This document shows positions 45,451-55,662 of a stretch of 64,000 bases of DNA, piece after piece (the stretch's first letter is position 1; each line of letters begins with the position of its first letter). This stretch comes from Hyperoodon ampullatus. Lineage: Eukaryota; Chordata; Mammalia; Artiodactyla; Ziphiidae. The stretch is taken from positions 57,973,582-58,037,581 of the forward strand of contig OX457068.1 in NCBI GenBank assembly GCA_949752795.1. The letters run 5' to 3'. The notes under the pieces were generated by a model that saw only the letters and a program-made list of their open reading frames with translations, ran no database searches and had not been told where the DNA came from. The translations under genes were made by a program, and so were the position numbers.

Positions 45451-46220
45451 AACCTCACCTTCCAGCCCCTCCTCACCCTTCGCTCCAATGGATCTAGTCT
45501 CCCAAATGTCATCAGTGGTCTCTGCTGCTAAATCCAGTGGACACTTCACTCCACAGATACTCTAGGCTCTCCACAGCGATGGACACTGTTCCCTCTCCTG
45601 CACTGAAAGACGTGCTCTCTTTCTTTGGCTTCTCAGAAACCCCAGTCTTTTGGTTTTTCTCCTACTTCTGTAGCCATTACTTCAATTACTTATCTTCTTT
45701 TATTGCACCTTAAATATGTGGGGTCTTTTTTCAATTACCTTTTCATTTTACTTTGTCTTCCAGGGCGAATTGATCTGTTCCCAAGATTTCAGAACCCTAC
45801 ATGCTGATGATGTTCATAGTCTCCAGCAGTACCTTTCACCTGAGCTCCAGAAGTAATATTCCATATAGTAAACACCTCCATTCGAACATCCTAGAGGCAC
45901 CTCAAATTCAACACATCATAAAGTGAATTTGTTATTCCACTCCCCCAAATATGTACCTCATTTGTACTCTTTATCTCTATCAATAGTAGGGCCATCTACC
46001 CACTTACCTGAAACAGAAACCTGGTAGTCATCCCCAATTATTTCTCCTCTTTTTCCTTTTACCCTCCTCCCATCCAACCAATCAGCAAAAGTTAATTGCT
46101 TTTCCTTCACCCTGTAACACAGCATTCACTTCACGTACTGCTGATGCCTTAATCTTGGTTACCATCTTCTTTCACCTGGACTTTTTCCTCCATTCCACCC
46201 CTAACCTTAGGAGATATAGT
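45451..46220 (+). repeat. L2 LINE, ORF2 to 3' region
   Basis: It reads in the order of ancient L2: 'tgctgctaaatccagtggac', 'ggacactgttccctctcctg', 'ggtttttctcctacttctgt', 'acatgctgatgatgttcata', 'ccagcagtacctttcacctg' and 'aggcacctcaaattcaacac'. It follows the broken end of the older L1 without a gap and shows no A-tail or duplication at the junction. The 60-codon frame at 45625-45807 belongs to it. Confidence 0.8.
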
Positions 46221-46499
46221 AGAATGAGACCTGAAATTCAATCAATCACTACTTTCTTCTTAAAGCTAAATTATTTCCATCAGCTTAAACATGTTAACAA
46301 TCCTTTGTAGTTACTTTACCTTATTTTTCAAATTGGTTACAGATTAAAAACGAAGCTAGATACTCAAGAATGTCAAAACAGTGCCCACTATACCCTGATA
46401 TCCTTAATTTTGCAATTGGAGTTTATCTTCTCTCTCATTCACAACTTTGCTTCCTTCATGGTATTAATCAAGTAATGCTCAAGAATACATAAAACTGTT

Positions 46500-46700
46500 A
46501 CAGGTGCAGGTGCTGGAGTCCATATGCTTAGGTTACAATAAGTACTGTGTGACTTGGGGTAAGATATTTAACATCCCTGGGCCTTAGCTTACCCATCAGT
46601 AATAGGAGGATATGAATAGTGTCTACCTCAAAGTTTATTGTGAGGATAAAATTTGATAATACATGTATAGGGCTCAGGTAAATGCCTGACACATGGCAAA
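46500..46700 (+). repeat. MIR SINE, good copy
   Basis: 'gtgctggagtccatatgctt', 'actgtgtgacttggggtaag', 'atttaacatccctgggcctt' and 'aatgcctgacacatggcaaa' in MIR order. Confidence 0.88.
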
Positions 46701-46919
46701 TTCTGCTGGCCTTTTCTACTATTATTTTAGTTGGCTTATCTCTCGCCCTTACAATTTTTTCTGAGCCAACTGCTCATGACCAACACCCAATTGCCCTCCT
46801 TCTGTCACCAGGAACACCCTTTCTGGCATCACCTCTTTTTCTCCAGGTCAGCTTCGTCCCTATACCCAAAAGCAGACTTAATAATCTTCACTTTAGAAGG
46901 TGAGGGAAAAAAAGTTCGG

Positions 46920-47020
46920 GAACAGAAGTGATTGCCACAGTTACAGAATAAGCGAATGGCAGAGATGGAACCAGATCCCAGGAGCCCATAACTTTGCATT
47001 CAGGGCTCTTCTCATCCCCT
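46920..47020 (-). repeat. MIR SINE fragment
   Basis: 'gaatggcagagatggaacca' and 'actttgcattcagggctctt' follow the antisense MIR head. Confidence 0.55.
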
Positions 47021-47309
47021 GGGAGAGATCCTTCTATCCTTGTTGAACAGAAAATGTTTTCATATGCCCTGCACAAAGCATTATTTCTAGACAAGATCAA
47101 AGGGTGGCTGTAAAATGAGGAGTCTATCCTGCCGTGTTATCTCCATTCCGAGCAATAAAAAAACTCCCTAAAATATCCTGGAAAAACTTTCTCTAGGGAT
47201 GTCATTCCCACTACTTCCCTTCCATACCACTTCTGTCTTTTTTGTTACCTCAGAGCATTTTACTTAGTACAATTCAATAAAATTATTTGTTTCTATGTCT
47301 CCTTTCACA

Positions 47310-47435
47310 CACACACCCCCAACCAGTAGATTACAAGCTCTGTAAAGGGGAGGACATCTCATTAATCTTTAAACTTCCAATGCCTAACATGGGGCCTATC
47401 TCATAGAAGATAATTCCATAAACATGTATTTTATG
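47310..47435 (+). repeat. MIR/L2-type 3' tail fragment
   Basis: 'attacaagctctgtaaaggg' and 'atagaagataattccataaa' match the shared tail. Confidence 0.55.
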
Positions 47436-50400
47436 AATTAGTAAATATATGCTCTCACTGGGTCAAAACACAATGTATTTGAAAAATGACAGCATCCCAA
47501 GGGAATGTTTTAGATGCTTCTACACAAGTCAGAATAAATTACAATTTGCATGAGATTAAATCTAGAACAGTTGGTTTTCATGGCAGGACACTTTCATCTG
47601 CAAATCAGAATTCCCAACAAAAAATGGCTCAGATATTAAGGGTACCATTTATACCTTATTTCACAAGAAGTTCAAAAGTAAATATCCCTCAGCATCAGTG
47701 AACCAGAGGAAAGATAACAAGGATATAGAAAATCCACTTTCTCCTTTGTGAGGCATAACTCAAACTGCCTTACCAGGTTTTTCTCTCCTCTTTTTAAACT
47801 TCCATGAGACTTCCTCCTAATACTATTTTTCTGTAACCAGCTTCTGTTTTATGCCCTTCTCAAGTAGATGTAAAAATGGTCAAAGGGGAGAATAGGGTCT
47901 TACACATATTTGTATCTGTCACTGAGGTATTTATTATGCCCTGGTAGGCACCTACAGCTTAGTCATCATTTGAGTAGTTGACTGATTCCAAGTTCTACTC
48001 ATGTCCTTCCCACTAAAGATTTCCACAGAGATGCAATGCATGCTCCCTGGTGTGGAACACAGGCTTGAAGTGGGAAGGGGGTATATTCAATTGCTTATCC
48101 AGAAAACTAACTCAAACCCACTTGCATTTTCTCGGTTCTCTGAGGTGTTACTGCATGAGTCCAGTGTGCATGTATTTGAGATGAGTTCCTCAGGGTTATG
48201 CTTTTATGCTGCCAACATGGCTACAATTTTATCTGGATGGAGTTGAAGGCTTGTTGATTTAATCTAGAAATTTATTTCTGACAGACAGCTGGGTAGCATT
48301 TGTCACTGTGTTTGGAATCCAAAGTCAAGACTGAGAGTCAGTGTCATCACTGGGTAGTAGTGAACAACAAATGTGGTTTATTTCCATCATAAATTGTTAT
48401 TTGTTAGTTTTACACTGTGCATAAACCTATAGGCTAAACAATGGAATGTTTTACACATTTTACAAATAAAGACATGAACACTCTGGAATGAGTACTATGT
48501 TTTGGCATCCAGGTTTGAGCATTTTATTCAGAGGACCTGTTCTCTTTAATCTAGAATTTTTCCTCATTTATATCAATCAATAGAGCAAAAATCAAATATA
48601 CGTGCCATCAAAACTCCCCTCTTCTCTTGGCAGATATTTACTACAGGACACTGCCCTTAGCCTCACACCTCACAGATTCCCTGACAGCCTCGTCAGGGAA
48701 GTTATGTGAGACAACACATAAAAAGTGTGGGATTTAGTGTAGACATTCTGTCAATGAACAGAAAAGTAATTCAGATCTCCTGCCCCCTAAAGAATTCAGC
48801 TTTCTATAATATTTACCAACTGAAGTCGATTTGGAAGTAAAGCCCCCATGTGGGGAAGCCAGAGACTCTAATCACATTACCACAACATTTTTCAAACAAC
48901 TGGCTGTTTCCACCATAACCAAACATTATTTAGGCTGAAGGCTAACCAAACATACATGTTTTACCTCACCTTGAACATTAATAAAATTGCATGAATCAGG
49001 AAGTGGGATTGCAACTTCGTAATCTCCCAGTCCTCTGTGAGGTTGGTGCCCATATGCAGAGCTAAGCAACTGCTATGGCAAATTAATCCTGGAGCAATCA
49101 ACTGGAGGTTAATTCACTGGGTAATTAATTACTTGTTTTGTACCTGAGGATTTAAAGTAGAATTCAAAAGTATACACAATATAATACAATGCATTTACTG
49201 GAAATGGAACACAAATTTGTCTCGAAACTTTCAAGAGAACTGCAATAAAAAAAGAGAAGCAGTCACCTCACTTAGTGTCTAGAAGATAAAACCCAAGCTA
49301 GGTGCACAGAAGGGGATTCTTTTGGTATTAGGAGCAGAGTCCTCATGGAAAAACTCTCAAGGAGTGAATAATGTCTTTAAAAAATACATTCATGTCTTAA
49401 ATACAAGTACATTCCCATTATGAAAGCATTAATGATTTTCAAAGGGCTGTTTCTTGGAAATTTCTTGACATTGATATGACACCAAAGTTTAAAACAGCAT
49501 TTTCTGTGGTGCTGCTGCCATTACTTGAATAAATAAGTTAGGCAGTGAATCAGGAAATTAGCAAGCAACATTTGTTTATCAACTCTCAGGGTAGCCTGCT
49601 GCATCGTTTGCATTACAGCTTAGAGGTGCGCAGAAAAATGGAAGAGATTTCTCTTTTTTAAAAAAATACTCTAAAATTAGGGGACAGATGGGCTATTACT
49701 TATAATACTCTGGCTTTTTGAAAAGCTTCCTAAGATTTCTTGGACCCAGAAGCTGTACCTATCTAAGTATCCTGAAGTAGAGATACAATTATTTAGAAAC
49801 TTTGGCAGGGGAAAAAAAAAAACAAAACTGTTTTCACTAAAATGGCAGTTTTATCTAAATTTATATAGTCTGGCTGTGTTATTGACCAAATCACTACATA
49901 GATTTTTTAGAATTTCTATTCCCTCTGCCAATATATTAGCTTCTCCCAGGGCATCAATTACCGCAAGCCATTTTTTGGAAGGTATTCAGAGACGGCTACC
50001 CTAACAGTTCAGTAATCTGTATCCATCACCCAATGCAATCTGTTATTTCTATAACCCCTATATGTGTAGTAAATTTCACTGAAATATATCAAATATTACA
50101 GAAGATATGCCAATTTGATAAGTTTGCTTAGCTTCCATTTTGTCTCAAGATGAATGACTGTTAAAAATAAAGAGACATTTTTATATCCTATTATGAAGTA
50201 CACAATTTCAGCAAAATAAGTCAATGTAGAACAAAACTATACTAAAACAAAAAGTTTCAATAGAGTTGAAAGAGAGCAACTACTCCAGCAGAAGAAAAAA
50301 AAAAAAAAACTGAACTGCCTCCTGATCAAAAGACACTCCTTTTATTAAAACTCCAGCAAGATTGTGCACTCAAAGCTCTCTGGGCTTAGGCCAACTTTCC

Positions 50401-50454
50401 TTACTGTGTAAGAGCCCATATTCCCCTTTCTATGACCTAAGCAACATTCTTACT
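47436..50454. other. Unique AT-rich sequence
   Basis: No gene. A poly-A run lies at 50294-50310. The segment 49040-49165 is dense in TAAT-core (homeodomain-type) words. Frames at 47486-47701 and 48001-48246 are short and unsupported. Confidence 0.45.
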
Positions 50455-50985
50455 ATCCCCAGAAAATATCCTGTGGTAGAGTGTATTTTCCAAGAGGGCT
50501 ACAGCGATGTCTCCTATCTCATGTGTTCTGCAGTGTAATGGTGTTCCTCCCCAACAAGAGGTGGAGTCTATTTCTCCACCCCCTTGAATCTGGATGGACC
50601 CTATGTCAGCTTTGATTGACAGAATAGGGCAAAGTGATGCCGTGTCCATTCCTGGCATAATCCTTAATTAAGCTGGCATCTTCCAACTCTTGCCTTTTGG
50701 AGCCCTTGTATGAAGTCCATGCTACTCTGATAGAGAGGTATTTGGAGGGGTTCTCAGGATCCAGACACGTGAGTGAAATGCCAGCCATACTGGACATCCA
50801 ATCCAGTTGAGACTTCAGATGATCCAGCCCCAGCTATTTTCTGAGTACAGTTGCTTAAGACATTCCTAGTGCAAACTCCCCAGTGGAGCCTGATCAACCC
50901 ACAGAATCATGACAGAAAGTAATAAATTGTTTTTTAAGCCACTAAGTTTGGGGGTAATTTGGAACAAGCCAAATTTTCTAGCTCT
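50455..50985 (+). mobile_element. Solitary LTR, MLT1-like (ERVL-MaLR)
   Basis: Sense landmarks: 'gatggaccctatgtcagctt', 'ccagacacgtgagtgaaatg', 'acttcagatgatccagcccc', 'gacccacagaatcatgac' in the altered form 'acccacagaatcatgacag', and the end block 'gtaataaattgttttttaag' then 'ccactaagtttgggggtaat'. These are typical of MLT1-class LTRs. No internal sequence or partner LTR is visible. The minus-strand frames of 63-73 codons through it are not genes. Confidence 0.75.
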
Positions 50986-51189
50986 ATCCATGTTCTTATT
51001 CCTGTTCCAACTGCTTGGAATTGGGATTACATTCTTCTCTATTTCTGCCTTTTAAATTCTCATTCACTCATCAGAAGTTGACTAACTCAATCCCTCTAGC
51101 CAGCACTAACCTCTCTCTCCTTTCTAGGCCCATAATAATTTGTCCATATCTCTGTTCTATGAGTTTCCACTATCATAGTATATAGAACA

Positions 51190-51740
51190 CAGACTCTACA
51201 TTTATGGATTCGTTAATTCCAAAATATTTTTTGACTGCTTCCCATGTTCCAAGCAGAAATGAACGCAGTAGAATGCCAGGCCTCAAAGAAATTATTGATT
51301 AGTGGGAGTGACAGGTGGTGATTGTAGTACACACAGAGCTTCACAGAAACACTGAGAAGGGATGGCAGGAAGGGAAGGAATTAGGAGAGCCTTCAGGGAA
51401 TAAGAGAGCCCACTTCAAAGAGCTATGGAAGAATGTTCCCTTTAAAAGGGACCACATGCACAAGCAAATTTCCCAGAGATGAGAGGCAGCATGGTACTTC
51501 TAAGAAACCACAGGTATTTCTGTGTGACCCAGGTGTAACCAGGAATTCTTGAGGGGTTAGAATACTGAAGGGGAAGGGCACAGATTACAGAGAGCCTCTA
51601 CACCACGTTAGAGAACTGAGACCCTAGGGAGAACCTCTAGAGTTGTAAGGAGAATGTCATTGTCAGGTAAGAGCAGTGATTTATTTTCCTGACATTTACT
51701 TGGAGGGTGGCGAAGAAGAGGGCCAGTCTGAGAGAAGAGA
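51190..51740 (+). repeat. Diverged old interspersed repeat, family unnamed
   Basis: 'gcttcccatgttccaagcag', 'aggcctcaaagaaattattg', 'attagtgggagtgacaggtg' and, later, 'gaatgttccctttaaaaggg' recall the copies at 26.5 and 30.6 kb, at higher divergence. Confidence 0.35.
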
Positions 51741-52028
51741 GAGTTCCATTAGGTATCCATGGCAATAGTCCCTCTCAGAGATGACAAGAACCTACTCAAA
51801 TGGTCATGGTGATGGCAAAGAGAATTAATCTAACCCAACTCATGCATTTATAAGAGGAAAAACTAAAACCTCAGAAGGATAAGAGCATTTCCCCATGCTG
51901 TGACAATGAATCAGGGCAAAAGTTGAGACAATATTTAGGTTAACCGATTCTTCACTTTCTCCATTCTATTAAAATGATATTTCCAACCTCCTAGACTACT
52001 CACTCTTCAATAAGAAAGTTACTCACTC

Positions 52029-52056
52029 TTGATAACTTTGATAACTTGATAACTTA
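52029..52056 (+). repeat. Short tandem repeat of a 9-10 bp unit
   Basis: 'ttgataactt' type units occur three times in a row with one-base length differences. Confidence 0.85.
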
Positions 52057-52114
52057 CTATTCATCTTTATATTTCTTACAATATGTAGTGCAGATCCTTA
52101 TAAACAGTCAGTGC

Positions 52115-52365
52115 TGAAAAGTTTTTGGGTTTTTTTTGTTTGTTTGTTTGTTTGTTTTGCGGTACGCAGGCCTCTCACTGTTGTGGCCTCTCCCGTTGCG
52201 GAGCACAGGCTCTGGACGCGCAGGCTCAGCGGCCATGGCTCGCGGGCCTAGCCGCTGCGTGGGACATGGGATCTTCCCGGACCAGGGCGCGAACCCGTGT
52301 CCCCTGCATCGGCAGGCAGACTCTCAACCACTGCACCACCAGGGAAGCCCGGAAAGTATTTATTG
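52115..52365 (-). mobile_element. CHR-type SINE, near full length
   Basis: Reverse orientation: T/TTTG tail, 'ttgcggtacgcaggcctctc', CpG-containing body, and the head complement 'caccagggaagccc' ending at 52350. The flanks 'gaaaagttttt' (52116-52126) and 'ggaaagtattt' (52351-52361) form a degenerate duplication. The frames of 76-83 codons are SINE translations. Confidence 0.92.
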
Positions 52366-54349
52366 ACTTTTGTTGATGTTTAACTCACATTCTGATGACA
52401 GTACTATAATAATGTATATCATATTACTGTTACTGATAGTCTTTCCAAAAAATTTTAATGAATGTGTAGCAATTTTAAAAGACATAATTCTGATTTAAAG
52501 AGTGGACATTTTGGTAGCAACAATGTGTCATAGTATTTTTAATAAAAGTATTTACTCACTCACATTCCCCCCATCTGTAAGTATGAATCCTCTTCCTTTG
52601 CTAAGGATCAGCTGGGCACCAACTTCAGAGGGGTCCTGATCCTCTGAGCTCACAGCCATCTGTGAGCCATCATGTCTTCTCAAGCTCCCATGACATAAAA
52701 TTTCTAGGGCATTTTAGAACTTTATTCATTGTTTCTCATGTTTTTCTATGATGGTATCATATATGTTTCTCTTGTTTCCTCAATGAAATGGTATCATTGT
52801 GGTAAGAAAGGCAGTGAACACACTTCCTGATCTTTTCTTTGCACACAGGAAGAATACAGAATACAGTTAGGAATATTTGACCAGGCAGTTTATAAGAGCT
52901 TTGAGTTTACCCTTGCCTTCAATGTATTTGTAAACAAAGACACATGAAATAATTACAGAGTAACATTTAAAGGAAATGGGCTTGATGACAAAGTGGGGAA
53001 AAAATGTTGAACAAATTAATATAGTATTTTATTGTATCTATATTCTAATTGACTAATGATAATAATAATGCCTTATGTTTATAAGGTGTCACATGTTTTG
53101 CAAAGTCCTTTTATAACTCATTTACTTCAGAAAAACTTATACTAAGGAACATAGAGTAAATGAAAAACATTGGCATTATATACCAAGGAACGAATTACCA
53201 ACTTTAATCAGTCAAGGAAGACTTCAGAAGTAATTGTGTGCTAAAGTGAAGTTTCCTAGAGTGAAAATGATATCATTTTACTTTGTCTATGAGATCTATA
53301 AAGAGTGATTTCTCTCCAAGGGAATAAGCAGGGACTTAAAGATGTCAAAAGATGATTGCAAACTTGACATGGAATCCTGAAAGGCAACTAGAAGTAAAAT
53401 GAAGACAAAAAATATTTTTCTCCACTATCACTGCTCTGAATCTAGAAGAAAATTATTGTATCCTCTTTGACAAATAAATTTGATTTCTTAGAAAAAGAAT
53501 ATTATTGAACATGTAAGAGTCAACCAGTTCCATTATCTTTCTCCTTACACACTCCGCCTTGGTGACTAATGAAATGGGCCAATAATTATTTTTTCTCTTT
53601 TCAGGGTCTTCCCTGCATAGAGTATGGGAGCTCACCTAGCTAACCACTGGGGATGGCCAAAAACAACAAATCAGGTAGAGAAGGCAGAGAACTGGATGGA
53701 TCAGAGAGATATGTCACAGGTCTTTTATTATAACAATATTTTTAAATAATAGATCGTGTTATAGTTCCTTGGGTCCATTTGCTACCACAAAAGCAAGGAT
53801 TGCCTCTTGTGCACAGAGTCCAATAAAATTCAGGTAGTATATTTCCAGTACATGAAATATACTGTACTACATTTTTCCATGTTTTTTAATTCAATTTTTA
53901 TGAGCCTCTGTGTTTGAGGGAACTATGGCTAAAGGAACAGGGATTTCTGGGTATTTTAACTGCAGGCTGATATATGATCATAAAATTATAGGGATGGAAT
54001 AGACCTTGGGAATCAACTTGTCCAATTCCTCTCACTTCATAGGAAATTGAGGTTTAGAGCAGTACTTCCCAACTATGTGCATACCATGACAACATAGAAA
54101 GTGAACCCATTTTTATGTCACAGTGGGATAATTTCTAAAGGTACTCATGGCTAAAGGTGACCATCTGGGTCACTGGCTGCCCTTAGCCCTTCTTGTCCAC
54201 CAAGAAGTCTATGGAGATAAATATCTTGACACTTCAGTGTGGCCAAGGGCACATCAAGGGGGAGCTCTGGTCTAGAGTCCACACATTCAAACAGCAGATT
54301 TATAGAGTAACATCTGAATTTCTGACTCTGCAGAAGGTTATTTTCTTTC
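52366..54349. other. Unique sequence with weak repeat traces
   Basis: A MIR-like segment 'ccttatgtttataaggtgtc' occurs at about 53070-53115. 'attatagggatggaatagac' at about 53987-54060 may be another old repeat. No gene is seen. Confidence 0.4.
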
Positions 54350-54690
54350 TTTTTAAAATAAACTTATTTATTTGTTTGTTTGTTTGTTTTTGGCTGAGTT
54401 GGGTCTTTGCTGCTGCGTGCGGGCTTTCTCTGCTTGCAGCGAGCAGGAGCTACTCTTCGTTGCGGTGCGTGGGCTTCTCATTGCAGTGGCTTCTCTTGTT
54501 GCAGAGCACGGGCTCTAGGCATGCGGGCTACAGTAGTTGAGGCTCACAGGCTCTAGAGTGCAGGCTCAGTAGTTGTGGCGCAGGGGTTTAGTTGCTCCGC
54601 AGCATGTGGGATCTTCCCGGACCAGGGCTCAAACCTGTGTCCCCTGCATTGACAGGCAGATTCTTAACTGCTTCGCTACCAGGGAAGCCC
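54350..54690 (-). mobile_element. CHR-1-like SINE, long form
   Basis: Reverse copy of the longer SINE. It has a T/TTTG tail (54359-54390), 'ttggctgagttgggtctttg', a central block with repeated 'ggctctag' and 'gtggc' units, then 'cagcatgtgggatcttcccg' and the head complement 'ctaccagggaagccc' ending at 54690. It shares its middle with the plus-strand copy at 59.0 kb. The target-site duplication is not convincing. The 115- and 142-codon frames that cross it are SINE translations. Confidence 0.88.
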
Positions 54691-54774
54691 CTCCAGGAGG
54701 TTCTTGTATTATCTTGGCCAATTGGTCAAGGGCAGTTGTAAGTAATAGGATTGTCCAGAATCGGGTTTGTGGGA

Positions 54775-54808
54775 TGCAAATGGTGGTTGCCTGGAACCAC
54801 CATTTGCA
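54775..54808. repeat. Perfect 14-bp hairpin
   Basis: tgcaaatggtggtt (54775-54788) is the exact complement of aaccaccatttgca (54795-54808), with a six-base loop. It is the first of two adjacent hairpins. Confidence 0.9.
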
Positions 54809-54811
54809 GGC

Positions 54812-54833
54812 AAAACTGGAGAGTTCCAGTTTT
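54812..54833. repeat. Perfect 9-bp hairpin
   Basis: aaaactgga (54812-54820) pairs exactly with tccagtttt (54825-54833) around a four-base loop. It begins three bases after the first hairpin. Confidence 0.85.
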
Positions 54834-55240
54834 CTTATGCATATCTATTTAGCGTCTCTACTTTTCAGATCCTTCCAAGATCTCCGACCTTATAAAATGG
54901 CAAATTTAAATCACTGCTCTATCCCACTCTCCCTTCCTCATCCACTAACTTTCATAATAACTAAAGAGAACTGTGATTCTTGCAATAGAAAAAAATTTTA
55001 ATATGAATAACTGCTACAACTTCCATACACACACACCCCACACATCTAAACAAAAGCACTCATAAACGTCTATGCTGAAATAATTCAAATTCTATGAGGT
55101 TGCAAGCATCTTACTTATTATAACTTCTCAAAATTTTATTTCACTGTACCATTTTCTTTAACACTTAGGCTGGACTCAGAAAACCTGAAAGGCATCTAAA
55201 CTGTTAACTTTGTGCTTTATCATATTAAACTTATGTGAAT
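54834..55240. other. Unique sequence, no recognised feature
   Basis: AT-rich DNA between two SINE regions. I see no repeat or supported frame. Confidence 0.35.
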
Positions 55241-55480
55241 CATGCTTCACTTTTTTTTTTTTTTTTTTTTTTTGCGGTAAGCGGGCCTCTCACTGTTGTG
55301 GCCTCTCCCCGTTGCGGAGCACAGGCTTCGGGCGCACAGGCTCAATGGCCATGGCTCACGGGCCCAGCCGCTCCGCGGCATGTGGGATCTTCCCAGACCG
55401 GGGCACGAACCCGTGTCCCCTGAATCGGCAGGCGGACTCTCAACCACTGCGCCACCAGGGAAGCCCCATGCTTCACTTTT
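55241..55480 (-). mobile_element. CHR-type SINE with clear target-site duplication
   Basis: Reverse copy: T-run, 'ttgcggtaagcgggcctctc', body, and the head complement 'caccagggaagccc' ending at 55466. The duplication 'catgcttcactttt' is at 55241-55254 and 55467-55480. The well-kept CpGs and long T-run point to a young insertion. The frames of 62-140 codons around it are SINE and microsatellite translations. Confidence 0.95.
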
Positions 55481-55609
55481 ATGTGGTGTTGTGGCAGTGA
55501 CAAAATCAGAAACACCAAGGTGGCTGAGCAGTCGTGTTAGTAACATTCTGCTCATTAGCCTTTCTCCTCTTTCATGACTGGTTCCACACTGAATTCTTTT
55601 CTGAGCTCT

Positions 55610-55611
<2 letters not shown>

Positions 55612-55660
<49 letters not shown>
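55612..55660 (+). repeat. (GA)n microsatellite
   Basis: Uninterrupted GA for about 24 units. Confidence 0.97.

Positions 55661-55662
<2 letters not shown>

Noticed and set aside
50455..50985. A retroviral gene
   Set aside because: The sequence is an LTR only, with no coding part.
54193..55001. 115- and 142-codon frames
   Set aside because: Both cross the reverse SINE at 54350-54690.
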